From Paenibacillus plantarum (GTDB taxonomy: Bacteria; Bacillota; Bacilli; Paenibacillales; NBRC-103111), in the NCBI RefSeq assembly GCF_013141695.1, contig NZ_WHNY01000026.1:310001-374000 (forward strand): DNA of 64,000 bases. Direction: 5' to 3'. The stretch's first letter is position 1, and each line of letters begins with the position of its first letter. The translations under genes and the position numbers were made by a program. Positions 9,047 to 18,466 of the stretch are shown here, piece by piece. Below the pieces are notes generated by a model that was given only the letters and a program-made list of their open reading frames with translations, was not told the DNA's origin and did not search any database.

Positions 9047-12000
9047 TTAATAATTCAGGATTAGTCTTGCGATGAACGCAAGGTCAGAGATGTCAATTCG
9101 TCCGTTATGATTATTATCATAACGCTTAATTTCGTTCCAGTCCGATGAATCGGAAGTTAAATTATAGCGGTTAGCTAAGTAGCCTAAATCACCGATTGTA
9201 GCTTGTGTAAGAATAGAATTCGTGAAGGTTTGCAGTGCACTGCTAAGCAGCAAGGCCGACTGGTTGACCTGATCTTGTGTAGCCGTGGCATTCGATGCTA
9301 CTCCTTTTGCAGAGTTAACAGCTGCTTGCAATGCCGTTTTGGAGCCGAATGGATATTGTCCCCACAGAGAACCTACCGTTGCCGCATCGAGACTCGCGAC
9401 TGCTGATTCAATAGCACCATTTAGAGCAGTTTTATCGATTACGATTGCTTCAATGGTAACGGTATACGGCGCACCGCTATTCACATTCGTAACCGTTCCG
9501 ATGTCGTCGGATACTTTAACATTTGTCAGGTAAACGGAACTATTTACCGTACTGGATGTAGAAAGTGCCTTAAACTGGAATTGAAGAAGGTCCCCACTTG
9601 CGTACACAGCATTCGCTACGCCTTGAGAGTATGCCAGGACACGAACTTGTCCCGGAGCTATAACTTGACTGTCTGCTACGGTAACACCTGTTTTCAAGGA
9701 TTGAACACCTTGAAGCTCCAGTTGGGAGGCGTTAAAGTTTAACGTTACATCCTGCGCATATACGCCTTGTGTTACGTTTACTAGTCCATAGTTTACGTTA
9801 AACGACTGACCAGTAGTAACAGTCGTTGTTCCTGTTAATGCCGCTGAGAATCCTGCTTGCCCAATAATAGTAAAGGCATTTACAGTTATCGTTGAGGTAC
9901 CTTTCGATAGGCTAAGTACATAATCACCATTTGATCCAAGGATTTGGGCGGTAACCCCAAGTGAAATTAAATTAGCATCATTATTAAGTAATTGTTGAGC
10001 TTTTGTTTTCAGTGTTACTGCGTCATCACCGGTTGCATTCGGAACTGTAATCGTAGTACCGATTAGCGTTGCTGCTTGTTCTACTGCCTGTTGATCCGCA
10101 CTAACATCGCCTGAATTAGCCAATGTCTTCACTAATGTCACATTGGAGAATGTCGCTTGCAAATCTGCTGTAGCACTAAAGTTGGCTGCGTACAATTGCA
10201 ATTTGGCATCATTAAAGAATTCTGGGGAGAAAGTTGTCGCAACATTTGCTGAAGTATTACCTAATGGTGAGTAGGTTGAACCATTATCCCTTGAATAGTA
10301 CCCTTGCACATCATTTCCAGTCTTCACTATACGAAGATAATAGTCTGTACCACTTAATGTTGTTTGGCCCGTCGTATTAGAATGCGGCGTGCTGCCTACC
10401 ATATCCGAATTATTGATTTTAATAGAAGTACTATTCTTTCTTGCATTGATTCGGAAGAATTCACCCGTGGAAGCTCGGCTCATCCCTAGACCAATTTGTG
10501 TATTCTCTGCAAAAGAAGCGTCACTTAGTGCTTTATTCACGGTGAGTTTCGCTGAAAGTGTCCAGTTCCCGTTAGCAGTACCCGGGAATTGCAGGATATT
10601 ATGGCTAATCGGATAATCGGTATCCGCTTTTTGAGTTGCGATTGATGCTCCCGTTGCACTGTAAGTTACAGCACTTTGGGGATTTTGAGGATCCGTTGGG
10701 TTCGCTACCTGCCAACCTGTTGGAAGACCATTGGCAAAACTTATGACCTCATTAGTACTAAGTGCTATCTTATAGGTTTTCACATTTTGACCTTTAATAA
10801 AACGTACAACAGCAGTACCTTGCGTACTATCCGCTTGAGAAATACTTACTTGTACATCTTTATCATTCGTAGATGCCGTTACAGTTGGAATTGTACTTCC
10901 AGTTACTGTGTACGTATAGTCAAACTTATTAGCATCAAAGTTGGAAGGTTGCGCTCCATCAACGAAAACACTGTACGATGGTATCAAATCAGGTGTTAGT
11001 GATAGTTGATCTGCATAAAGAATGTTGGAATCCTTCGCATATAGAGCCAAAACAACCTTAGCAGTACCATCTGGTTCACTATAAGTGAATGGTTGGTTAG
11101 GTGTCTCATGCCAGTCTGCTATCTTGATATCTACAGGCTGGAAGGAGGTTAAGCTGAGTGGTCCGCCCTCAAGGATGCGGCCAACAAACTGGCCATTATT
11201 CCAATAGGCAGGATCCCCGGCCTCACGAGCTGCGTATGGTTCAGGCATATCGCGACCATTGATTGGGGTAATGCCTAGTTGATTACCTAAACTATCGTAA
11301 TATACCAGTTGGGCTTCCACGTCCCCAGGGTTTTCAGCAGCAATATCATAGCTTCCTGGATTAGTCTTCATGGCTAGGAAGTACCCTTTGAAATTGTACT
11401 TTTCTCCCTTGACCAGTTTACCAGTAACATCTTGCCACAATCCGTCATACTGCCCTTGGGCATTGACTCGGTTGGCGATTTTTCCAGATCCAGCTACTTT
11501 CGACGTGCTGCTGTTTTTCAGATATCGGGATATACCCGAGTAGCTCTGAATGTTATCCGCTGTTAAAACTGGTCCTGTAACGGTCTGTTCAAACGTTCCA
11601 TTGTTATAACGACCTGCAGACCAATTGTTTGTATTGGAGGCTGTTGTCGTATCAAAGTCTCCATTAAGTAGAATATTGCCTGGTATGGAAACCGTTGAGT
11701 TGTTGGCGGCTGTACTCCAATCGGAATCGTTGGCTCCGAATAAGAAACGGTCTACGGTAATCGTATCACTGGATCCGCTCGCAGCAGCTACGATATAGAG
11801 ATCCTTATGGCCATATGCGCTAAGATCACCTGTATCTACCATATCCTGAAACTTGCCAAATTTATCATTAGCCGGCACGTAAATATCAGCTACTTTTGTT
11901 CCATGAGATAGGATATCTCCTGTGTTGTTCACAGATGTTCCCACAGGCAAGACGTATGCTTGTAGATTGCCACCTTTAGCTGCCTTCGTCTGTGCGGTCA

Positions 12001-14188
12001 GGTATAGCAAGTGTCTACGAACCACACCGCCGTTAGCAGAACCATCTGCGAAGTTTAGATTTTTGTAGGCTAGGTAGTCTCCATTTCTCAAAGTGACTGC
12101 CTCGTTGGCACGACCGGCATTACCTGTTGTAGTACCAGGTACGCTATTGTCATTTCCTTCCGCTTCAAGGGAAGAGAAAATATCGCGCTCGCCATCAAGA
12201 CCGTTATAAGTGGCAAATGTGCCCTGTGACGGTACAATGGTAACGATGCTAGCGGAAGGGATGTCAATAACGAACTTGCCATTACTTACAGGAATCGTAG
12301 CCAGCTTCTTCTGGTTCTCACTGTCCGAGGTACGGAACACAGTTACGCTTGAGGTACCTGCTGGGAAGTCCTTCAATGTGAATTCCAATGGCTGAACACT
12401 GTCATCATTCTTCGCGTTTGACACTGTCATCGCAAAATCATTATTCATTGGGTTCTTGAAACCGACAACATTAATATCGGTTGCAGGTGCACGTGTTACA
12501 TCAAAGCGTACGTCGCCCGGCTTAATAAATCTAGAGAAATGACCATAGCCGTAAAAGCGTTTGAACAAACGGTATTCGCCAGTTAGTGTACTTGCGTGCC
12601 CAGCCTTCTGTTGGGAATTGGTGTGTGCGAAGCGAATCAGGTCGGAACCATCTGCTCCGTTGCTATCCCACATGCTCCACCAGACGAAGCCATTGAAACC
12701 CGGATTACTGGTAAACATATTGGTCAACAGGTTGGACCAACGAACAGCATCATTGATATTCTGATTGTTATACCTTTGCGTATAAGCACCTGCAGAACCA
12801 TCATTAGTATCTTGATTCATAAATTCGGCTTGCCATAACTTATATTTCGTCAGATATTCCGGATACTTGGATCCATCCTTGGTATAGTCCAATGGACTTT
12901 GGGAAAAGTCACCCGTATGGTACAGTTTCGTGTCATCTGTCCCGATACCGACCGTGCCATACAAGTGAGTCGTAAACGTGTCGAGATATGGATTTTTATC
13001 TGTTGCATTACCCGGGTCAGTTTCAGAAAATACTGCGCCGCCTCTGCTTAAAGACGCACTAAGGTTGGTACCATCTACAGCAGCAAGCTTAGGTATGAAA
13101 TCTATAATCTTACCACTTGGGTTCTTAATATCGTAGAGCGCACCGCCTGGCTGCATCGATTTCTTCAGGGTAGGACCGACGTAGCTGTCAATAATTTCTG
13201 TCACATAGGCAGCGCTTCCGCCTGCAAGGTCAACTTCATTAAAGGGATTGATATCGGTAATGGGAATGCCGTACTGCTCCCACATACCTCGGATATAATT
13301 GACAAGATAATCAGCAAAAGCTTGGTAATAAATTTTTACTGGCTTTCCATCGATTGTAGCAACGTCCGCTCGAATAATCTTGTTAGGTGCATTGGTTGAC
13401 GAATTACTCATCCAATATGGCGCAGTCCATGTGCAGGCATAGAATTGATTCACGCCATACTGCTGAGCCTGAAGCATTGTCCATACCTGATCGAAGTCAA
13501 AAAGCTCTTTCCGTGTTCGTGGCGTGTTTTTAATGATTACAGGATCTTGGCCTGGCGCACTCAAGAGATTGGTAGGGCCTCCATCGTCATTAGCAATCGG
13601 TTGATTCCAAGATGGGGAATCCCATACAAATCCCTCTACAGGTACCAATGTACCTGGGGCATGTTCAGGCTCGTTGGGCCAAATACTATCTGTATTCCCG
13701 TCATAGAAACGGTCGCTTGCTTCAATCTTATATCCGTACTGACCGGCCGTTCCTCTCATAGGAATCGGATTATTCTGGATATCGAATCCTGGTTTTGTAA
13801 CATCGGCAAGCAAGCCAGTCAAAGGGTTGAAGCCTGGGCTAGTTGCTGTCGCATTAGCCGTGGTGAGGCCACCGTTATCGCCGATGATGACACGTACAAT
13901 ATCGTGTCCAGTTCCGTCTTTTTCACTGAATGTCAGATTCAGCAAATGTCTGACAGTATCCTGATGGCCTGCTGAAGCAAGCTGCATCATATGGACGGAA
14001 TCTGTGAAGGCATAGGCAGCACCTAATCCATCCATGGTCTGATATTGCGTGTACCAGTTAGCTGTAACTGGAGCAGCAGTAACCGCTGCATGAACTGAAG
14101 GTGAAACCACCATAGGGGCGATGGCCGAGAGCATAAGAGCGCTAATCAAATTAATTGAAAGCGACTTTCGCCAATTATTTATATTCAT
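9047..14188 (-). CDS. Large secreted GH30-like glycoside hydrolase with cohesin-like and dockerin modules
   Basis: A 1713-residue multimodular enzyme. Residues 1-34 are a signal peptide. Residues about 40-665 form a clan-A catalytic domain plus side beta-domain resembling GH30. The likely acid/base is E318 (INPFNEVDL) and the nucleophile E455 (LWQAEF). Next come a CBM6-like module (about 675-835), a CBM4/9/22-like jelly roll (about 845-1080), beta-sandwich and laminin-G-like segments, a cohesin-like domain (about 1440-1570), a short helical FIVAR-like stretch and a C-terminal dockerin (about 1660-1713). The dockerin has one canonical calcium loop (DNNHNGRIDISD); the first loop is reduced. The upstream region carries the regulatory module shared with the aldouronate operon and a cre-like site. 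Activity on glucuronoxylan is inferred from context. Confidence 0.8.
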   Translation of the reverse strand: MNINNWRKSLSINLISALMLSAIAPMVVSPSVHAAVTAAPVTANWYTQYQTMDGLGAAYAFTDSVHMMQLASAGHQDTVRHLLNLTFSEKDGTGHDIVRVIIGDNGGLTTANATATSPGFNPLTGLLADVTKPGFDIQNNPIPMRGTAGQYGYKIEASDRFYDGNTDSIWPNEPEHAPGTLVPVEGFVWDSPSWNQPIANDDGGPTNLLSAPGQDPVIIKNTPRTRKELFDFDQVWTMLQAQQYGVNQFYACTWTAPYWMSNSSTNAPNKIIRADVATIDGKPVKIYYQAFADYLVNYIRGMWEQYGIPITDINPFNEVDLAGGSAAYVTEIIDSYVGPTLKKSMQPGGALYDIKNPSGKIIDFIPKLAAVDGTNLSASLSRGGAVFSETDPGNATDKNPYLDTFTTHLYGTVGIGTDDTKLYHTGDFSQSPLDYTKDGSKYPEYLTKYKLWQAEFMNQDTNDGSAGAYTQRYNNQNINDAVRWSNLLTNMFTSNPGFNGFVWWSMWDSNGADGSDLIRFAHTNSQQKAGHASTLTGEYRLFKRFYGYGHFSRFIKPGDVRFDVTRAPATDINVVGFKNPMNNDFAMTVSNAKNDDSVQPLEFTLKDFPAGTSSVTVFRTSDSENQKKLATIPVSNGKFVIDIPSASIVTIVPSQGTFATYNGLDGERDIFSSLEAEGNDNSVPGTTTGNAGRANEAVTLRNGDYLAYKNLNFADGSANGGVVRRHLLYLTAQTKAAKGGNLQAYVLPVGTSVNNTGDILSHGTKVADIYVPANDKFGKFQDMVDTGDLSAYGHKDLYIVAAASGSSDTITVDRFLFGANDSDWSTAANNSTVSIPGNILLNGDFDTTTASNTNNWSAGRYNNGTFEQTVTGPVLTADNIQSYSGISRYLKNSSTSKVAGSGKIANRVNAQGQYDGLWQDVTGKLVKGEKYNFKGYFLAMKTNPGSYDIAAENPGDVEAQLVYYDSLGNQLGITPINGRDMPEPYAAREAGDPAYWNNGQFVGRILEGGPLSLTSFQPVDIKIADWHETPNQPFTYSEPDGTAKVVLALYAKDSNILYADQLSLTPDLIPSYSVFVDGAQPSNFDANKFDYTYTVTGSTIPTVTASTNDKDVQVSISQADSTQGTAVVRFIKGQNVKTYKIALSTNEVISFANGLPTGWQVANPTDPQNPQSAVTYSATGASIATQKADTDYPISHNILQFPGTANGNWTLSAKLTVNKALSDASFAENTQIGLGMSRASTGEFFRINARKNSTSIKINNSDMVGSTPHSNTTGQTTLSGTDYYLRIVKTGNDVQGYYSRDNGSTYSPLGNTSANVATTFSPEFFNDAKLQLYAANFSATADLQATFSNVTLVKTLANSGDVSADQQAVEQAATLIGTTITVPNATGDDAVTLKTKAQQLLNNDANLISLGVTAQILGSNGDYVLSLSKGTSTITVNAFTIIGQAGFSAALTGTTTVTTGQSFNVNYGLVNVTQGVYAQDVTLNFNASQLELQGVQSLKTGVTVADSQVIAPGQVRVLAYSQGVANAVYASGDLLQFQFKALSTSSTVNSSVYLTNVKVSDDIGTVTNVNSGAPYTVTIEAIVIDKTALNGAIESAVASLDAATVGSLWGQYPFGSKTALQAAVNSAKGVASNATATQDQVNQSALLLSSALQTFTNSILTQATIGDLGYLANRYNLTSDSSDWNEIKRYDNNHNGRIDISDLAFIARLILNY

Positions 14189-14212
14189 TCTACATGTTCC
14201 TCCTTAGCTTTT

Positions 14213-14226
14213 TGAATACGCTTTCA
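14213..14226 (-). promoter_or_regulatory. cre-like site upstream of the GH30-like gene
   Basis: The minus strand reads TGAAAGCGTATTCA, fitting TGNAANCGNWNNCW. It lies about 25 bp upstream of the start codon, where CcpA could block initiation or elongation. The role is inferred. Confidence 0.5.
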
Positions 14227-14364
14227 CTTACTACATCTTCGAATCTTCGCTAAAGCTCCATGGCAGCAATCTTAAACTGCATTTGTTATAGCCAAAACGT
14301 TCCGGAATGCTCGAATTCGATTTTGTTCCCCCTTCTATTTTTGATCAATATATTCTCACCTGCC

Positions 14365-14448
14365 TGTTACTATAGTAACAACTAGGGAATAAGTAATATA
14401 TATGAATGATCCACGATTTGTTATAAAATAGACCGAAAATATATAAGT
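14365..14448 (-). promoter_or_regulatory. Shared upstream module, copy A (GH30-like gene)
   Basis: It starts with a perfect 16-bp palindrome TGTTACTATAGTAACA (14365-14380). After 20 variable bases comes a conserved block containing ATATATGAATGATCCACGA, TTGTTATAAAA and AGACCGAAAAT. The same palindrome and block, at identical spacing, occur upstream of the binding-protein gene at 27781. On the minus strand the order is block, then palindrome, then gene, as expected for an activator site followed by a promoter or operator. Control by the nearby YesN is inferred. Confidence 0.7.
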
Positions 14449-14550
14449 CAGATGCATGACCTGTGAAACGATAATCTACAAACCATTTTGCACGTCTATT
14501 AATCTACAAACATGGTAACAGATGGAGAAAATCAGGCTTCAAATTCCGCA

Positions 14551-15627
14551 TTATTTAGCCCAATATGGTCTTGTAGCGATCACGGTCTCTCCTGTTTTTA
14601 TCGCCTTTTCAATCATCATGCCCAAGTAGTGATCCTGGGAGGCCTCTGACAAACTGTAAAACTCTGAACCGCCATTGATATAGGCAGCCATCTTCGCCAG
14701 ACAGCTGGCGATAGCAATTTCATCATCGTAAAGCCTAGCAGGAGCAAAAGGATTGTGATACAACCATTGTTCCCCGCAAAGAATTCCTTGCAGAAAGTAA
14801 CCTTCTGCATTTTCATATTCGCCTCGGTTGACTCGTTTCATTTCCATTTGCAATGGCACCGTGTTCTCCTGCTGAATCAGAATCCGGTTGTCGAAGATTT
14901 CTCCCCGCTCTCCCCTTACGGAGAGATGGTTGGAACGAGTCCAAGAACGGTGCTGGTCTTTGGTAAAGTCATAAATCCCCAGCCTGTCTCCGAAATCTAA
15001 CCACGCCATATCCCTTTGCATCGGAATCATCCTGTCTTCCGTTGGTGGACCGCTCCGCGTCGGACCACTAACCCATCTGGATTCAAAACGCATGGCTTTG
15101 ATCTTGACTTCTTCAAAGGTGATACCTAGCATTCGACGGATCAAACTGACGGCGTGGTACAGATGGGAGATGGAGACTGTCGTTTCCGTAACAACTCCGA
15201 GTTTTCCCGAACGGATTAGGGCCAAACGTGCTTCCTGCACGGGATGAAATTGGTATTGTTCAGCTACTTGTACGCGTGCTCCTGTCAATGTTAACTTGTC
15301 ATGAAGAAGTTCCAATCCCTGCATATCCGGTGCAGGAGGCGTTTCTACCAAAACCGGAATCCCTATTTCCGCTAGCTTAAACAGGTAATCTAGGCTCTGA
15401 GATCCGCTTACACATAGCACAATGAAGTCCGGTTGCTCATACTTTAGAAGCTCTTCTAGAGAAGGATACGCTGGAACTCTCCATTGTTCTTGCATCGTTA
15501 TCCTTTTAGATACATCTCTTATCACCATACTGATGATCTGGAAACTCTCCGGTAAGGCTTGCGCAATTCGCAAAAAATACTGCGCACGGAAGCCAGCTCC
15601 TCCGATAATGCTGATTTTCACTGCCAT
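14551..15627 (-). CDS. Gfo/Idh/MocA-family oxidoreductase with non-canonical EKP motif
   Basis: A 358-residue protein from the preferred start MAVKISI, which has AGGAG eight bases upstream; the longer ATG at 15651 lacks this. The N-terminal Rossmann fold shows the dinucleotide motif IGGAGFRAQYFLRIA. The position of the family's EKP motif reads VETPPAP, so the usual catalytic Lys is missing. The C-terminal alpha/beta domain extends to about residue 350. It is the last gene of the group following yesN and a broken paralogue. A role in oxidising or epimerising a uronic acid or xylose derivative is possible but not shown. A non-catalytic or altered chemistry is equally open. Confidence 0.75.
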   Translation of the reverse strand: MAVKISIIGGAGFRAQYFLRIAQALPESFQIISMVIRDVSKRITMQEQWRVPAYPSLEELLKYEQPDFIVLCVSGSQSLDYLFKLAEIGIPVLVETPPAPDMQGLELLHDKLTLTGARVQVAEQYQFHPVQEARLALIRSGKLGVVTETTVSISHLYHAVSLIRRMLGITFEEVKIKAMRFESRWVSGPTRSGPPTEDRMIPMQRDMAWLDFGDRLGIYDFTKDQHRSWTRSNHLSVRGERGEIFDNRILIQQENTVPLQMEMKRVNRGEYENAEGYFLQGILCGEQWLYHNPFAPARLYDDEIAIASCLAKMAAYINGGSEFYSLSEASQDHYLGMMIEKAIKTGETVIATRPYWAK

Positions 15628-15691
15628 TTTATTAACTCCTAAATAATTCAATATTTAACTAAATATGTAAATAAATCACATGAATAAAGAA

Positions 15692-16581
15692 TTAAGTCAT
15701 AGATAGCTTTTTATTGAAACGAGGCGCATGAGCGAGAATACCTTCACGTGTATACAACAGGCTTTCTTTCGTTAACGGCAGCTGAACCGGTAGGGCTGTT
15801 ATAGCCGCTTCGTAGATGGCAGTCACCAATTCGATGACGTTCCTTCCCTCATTACCATCAATCATGACATCTCGTGAATGATTTTCAATATTGCTTAATA
15901 CATCATGAATTTGTCCGGAGTGACCCGTAAAAAGCAATGAATCTAACTCGTTATAGTATTCATCGATCTTCTGCTCCAATACGGTGTTGCGTTCCGGAAA
16001 ACCATTCTCTAGCTGCGTCGAGGCACTTATCTTCCAAGGAGCAGAAACCCTTGCGTTCTCTGCTTGAAAAACAATCTGCTGCTCTTCGCCATGATGATTG
16101 ACCGAACATGTAATTTGGGCCATGCTGCCATTTAAGTAAGACAAATGGGCTATTGATAGATCCTCTACTTCCGAATTCGGATGCAAAGCATTGCTCATGA
16201 CAGCTTGTACGGTTTCGGGCATACCCATCATCCACTGCAGGATATCAATATGGTGAACACCATGGTTAAGGGTGCATCCACCGCCTTCCGTCTCCCAGGT
16301 ACCTCTCCACCACAGATCATAATAATTTTGACCTCTCCACCAGTGTGATTCCACCTTGGCATGGATAATTCTGCCGACCAGACTTGAAAATAACATCGTT
16401 TTTAGCTTCATAATGGGATCGAATTAACGGTTTTGCTCAACTACAGACAATATCCGCCCCGATTGGTCCGCCGCTTCAATCATTCTGTCGCATTCTTCCA
16501 ATGACATCGCCATGGAGTACATGCTTGCCTGCATTGGGCATCAGCGATAGATCCTGTTCCGATAAGAGCAATACGAATCAA
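15692..16581 (-). pseudogene. Broken Gfo/Idh/MocA oxidoreductase
   Basis: The gene has a good ribosome site (AAAGGAG) before TTG at 16581 and begins IRIALIGTGSIADA, a normal Rossmann start. The sequence then jumps to NAGKHVL, missing about 70 residues. It next changes frame exactly where the EKP motif should be (HVL then MSLEECDRMIEAADQSGR), and meets TAA at 16424-16426 (VVEQNR, stop, FDPIMKLK). From 16411 to 15692 the C-terminal 239 residues are intact (GGGCTLNHGVHHIDILQWMM is the substrate-domain signature). At least two deletions and one stop make it non-functional as an oxidoreductase. Its intact paralogue lies directly downstream. Confidence 0.85.
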
Positions 16582-16651
16582 GCACTTCCACTCCTTTGGA
16601 TGCATATATATTATATTTGTCAGTAACTCATTGGTAGAACAGGTAGAGAGA

Positions 16652-18274
16652 TCATAGTTTAATGAGGTCTGTCGGGTTCATGCCTGTCATTTTTTTGAAA
16701 AGAAGGCTGAAATAAGGAAAGTTTTTGTATCCAACACTCTCTGCAACCTCATAAACCAGCATATTTCGTTCCAAAAGCAGTTCGCGAGCTTTCTCAATCC
16801 TGACACGAGTCAGATAGGTATTGAAGGTTTCACCGGTCATATTTTTGAAAATGATAGACAAATGGTTCCGTGAAATGAACACTTTATCCGACAGAATAGC
16901 CAGCGTTAAGTCCTCCGCATAATGCTCATGAATGTAGTGCGTAATGAAATCAACGACCTGACGGTGTTTACTGCTCCCCTTCCACTGTCTGCTGTCGCAT
17001 ATAATGGAAATTTTTTCGGATAACCACTTCTGCAGCTGATCAGGCTGGATCAAGTCCTTTATCTCTTTCGCAATCTGGTCGTTCGTGAATAGATCGTCAA
17101 GTACATGTCCAGCCTCATAAAGACAGTACGAGATAATCCCCCATAATTCACTACCTAGCATCTGAACATATTCAGATCTTATCCCCACCTGGTTCTCCAG
17201 TTCTCCAATGTAATCAGCAACGAGCTGCTGAGCCTTCGTTTTCTGGACACCCTTCATGGCATTCGCGAGCTCGTAAGAGAATTTCACTGGAAACAAGGCG
17301 ACCTGCTCCTGTTCGGCTGCCGCTTCCCTCTGATATACATAAAACTCAAAGGATGGGCTTACTCGCAGTTGTCTCATATCGATAGCACGGAATGCTTCCT
17401 CAGTTGAATCTGGCATTTGAGTCCAATCGGACTTGATGCTTCCGCTTCCGACTCGGCTCATCAATTTCAGATAACTTGCAACGCTTTCAATAATCTGAAT
17501 GCTCAAATCTTTAATGGCTGTGTGTGTGTATTCATTGTTATCGGATTCCGGATGTATAATTAATACAGCACGAGTGCTGTGAAGCTCTGTATACTCGACA
17601 GATGGAAATACCTTACGGGCCAACTCGTAAACGATATTGCTAACGGCGAATCGATATAAGTTCCAGTCCGATACTGAAAATTTGCGTACCCTTTCATCAC
17701 GAACTAGTTCAATCCCGATCACTGCATGGTGGGTATTGGACCAGAAACGATACGGCTGAGGCAAGATTTCTCCGCTTTGGTTAGCGCTTTCTAATGTACC
17801 AACCACAGCTGAACGCACCCATTCCTTCTCAATAAACGGCTCGTACAGCATTAGCTTGTGCTCCAACTCGCCTTGCTTTATCCGTTTTTCTTCCACATCC
17901 ATCAGCTCTTGGATTACCTTGTTTAGAATCACTTTTAACGTCGGCATGCTGATCGGCTTTGATACATAATCACTGACGTTATACCTCAGAGCTTGTCTGG
18001 CATGTTCAAAATCAGAATACCCGCTCAATATGATAATTTTTCCAGGAAATTCTTCCTTTCTTAACTGTTCAATCATATCTAAGCCATTCATAAGGGGCAT
18101 GTATATGTCCGTTATAATAATATCCGGCTGTGTACTTCGGATCATATTTAACCCATCGAAGCCGTTCATGGCTTCCCCAACCCACTCTGCTTCCAATTCA
18201 TCCCAAGGAATGGCACGCTTCATTCCTTGAAGCACTTGGCGCTCATCGTCAATAATCGCGATCTTCCACACCAT
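16652..18274 (-). CDS. yesN: YesN-type response regulator with AraC DNA-binding domain
   Basis: A 540-residue response regulator. Residues 1-120 are a receiver domain with acidic pocket DD (9-10), phospho-acceptor D56 (DIIITDIYMP) and Lys in VSKPI near 106. The middle is helical. The last 100 residues are an AraC double helix-turn-helix ending YKNFPYFSLLFKKMTGMNP. The start has AGGAGG upstream. The cognate kinase gene lies just upstream on the same strand. In related xylan clusters such pairs induce aldouronate uptake, and four similar upstream motifs in this window make those genes its likely targets. Its own upstream region carries one such motif, so autoregulation is possible. Confidence 0.88.
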   Translation of the reverse strand: MVWKIAIIDDERQVLQGMKRAIPWDELEAEWVGEAMNGFDGLNMIRSTQPDIIITDIYMPLMNGLDMIEQLRKEEFPGKIIILSGYSDFEHARQALRYNVSDYVSKPISMPTLKVILNKVIQELMDVEEKRIKQGELEHKLMLYEPFIEKEWVRSAVVGTLESANQSGEILPQPYRFWSNTHHAVIGIELVRDERVRKFSVSDWNLYRFAVSNIVYELARKVFPSVEYTELHSTRAVLIIHPESDNNEYTHTAIKDLSIQIIESVASYLKLMSRVGSGSIKSDWTQMPDSTEEAFRAIDMRQLRVSPSFEFYVYQREAAAEQEQVALFPVKFSYELANAMKGVQKTKAQQLVADYIGELENQVGIRSEYVQMLGSELWGIISYCLYEAGHVLDDLFTNDQIAKEIKDLIQPDQLQKWLSEKISIICDSRQWKGSSKHRQVVDFITHYIHEHYAEDLTLAILSDKVFISRNHLSIIFKNMTGETFNTYLTRVRIEKARELLLERNMLVYEVAESVGYKNFPYFSLLFKKMTGMNPTDLIKL

Positions 18275-18401
18275 ATTTACCTCCTTTAGCTATTGCATTT
18301 AGTAGCATTCAAGAGTAACTAGCCTAACATGTATGACTGGATCCTATGCGCTTCCGACTTCCATCATCTTCATAATAACGACCTATTATAAAGCTTTAAA
18401 T

Positions 18402-18441
18402 AGGAATGATGCACAAATTATTATAAAATATCACGATTCCT
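18402..18441 (-). promoter_or_regulatory. Weaker copy of the shared upstream motif (before yesN)
   Basis: The plus strand reads AGGAATGATGCACA, ATTATTATAAAATA, CACGATT in the same order as the conserved block of copies A and B (GAATGATCCACGA, TTGTTATAAAA, GACCGA). It lies about 130-165 bp upstream of yesN, in the gap after the kinase gene. No TGTTAC palindrome accompanies it. Confidence 0.5.
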
Positions 18442-18466
18442 TCATTCTTTCATTTTTCAATTACAA

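Noticed and set aside
13445..13975. 176-residue plus-strand frame inside the GH30-like gene
   Set aside because: It is antisense to a well-supported catalytic domain and has no protein-like features of its own.
14365..14380. The TGTTACTATAGTAACA palindrome as a transposon end or terminator
   Set aside because: It has no T-run, no neighbouring transposase, and occurs in matching promoter positions upstream of two functionally linked genes.
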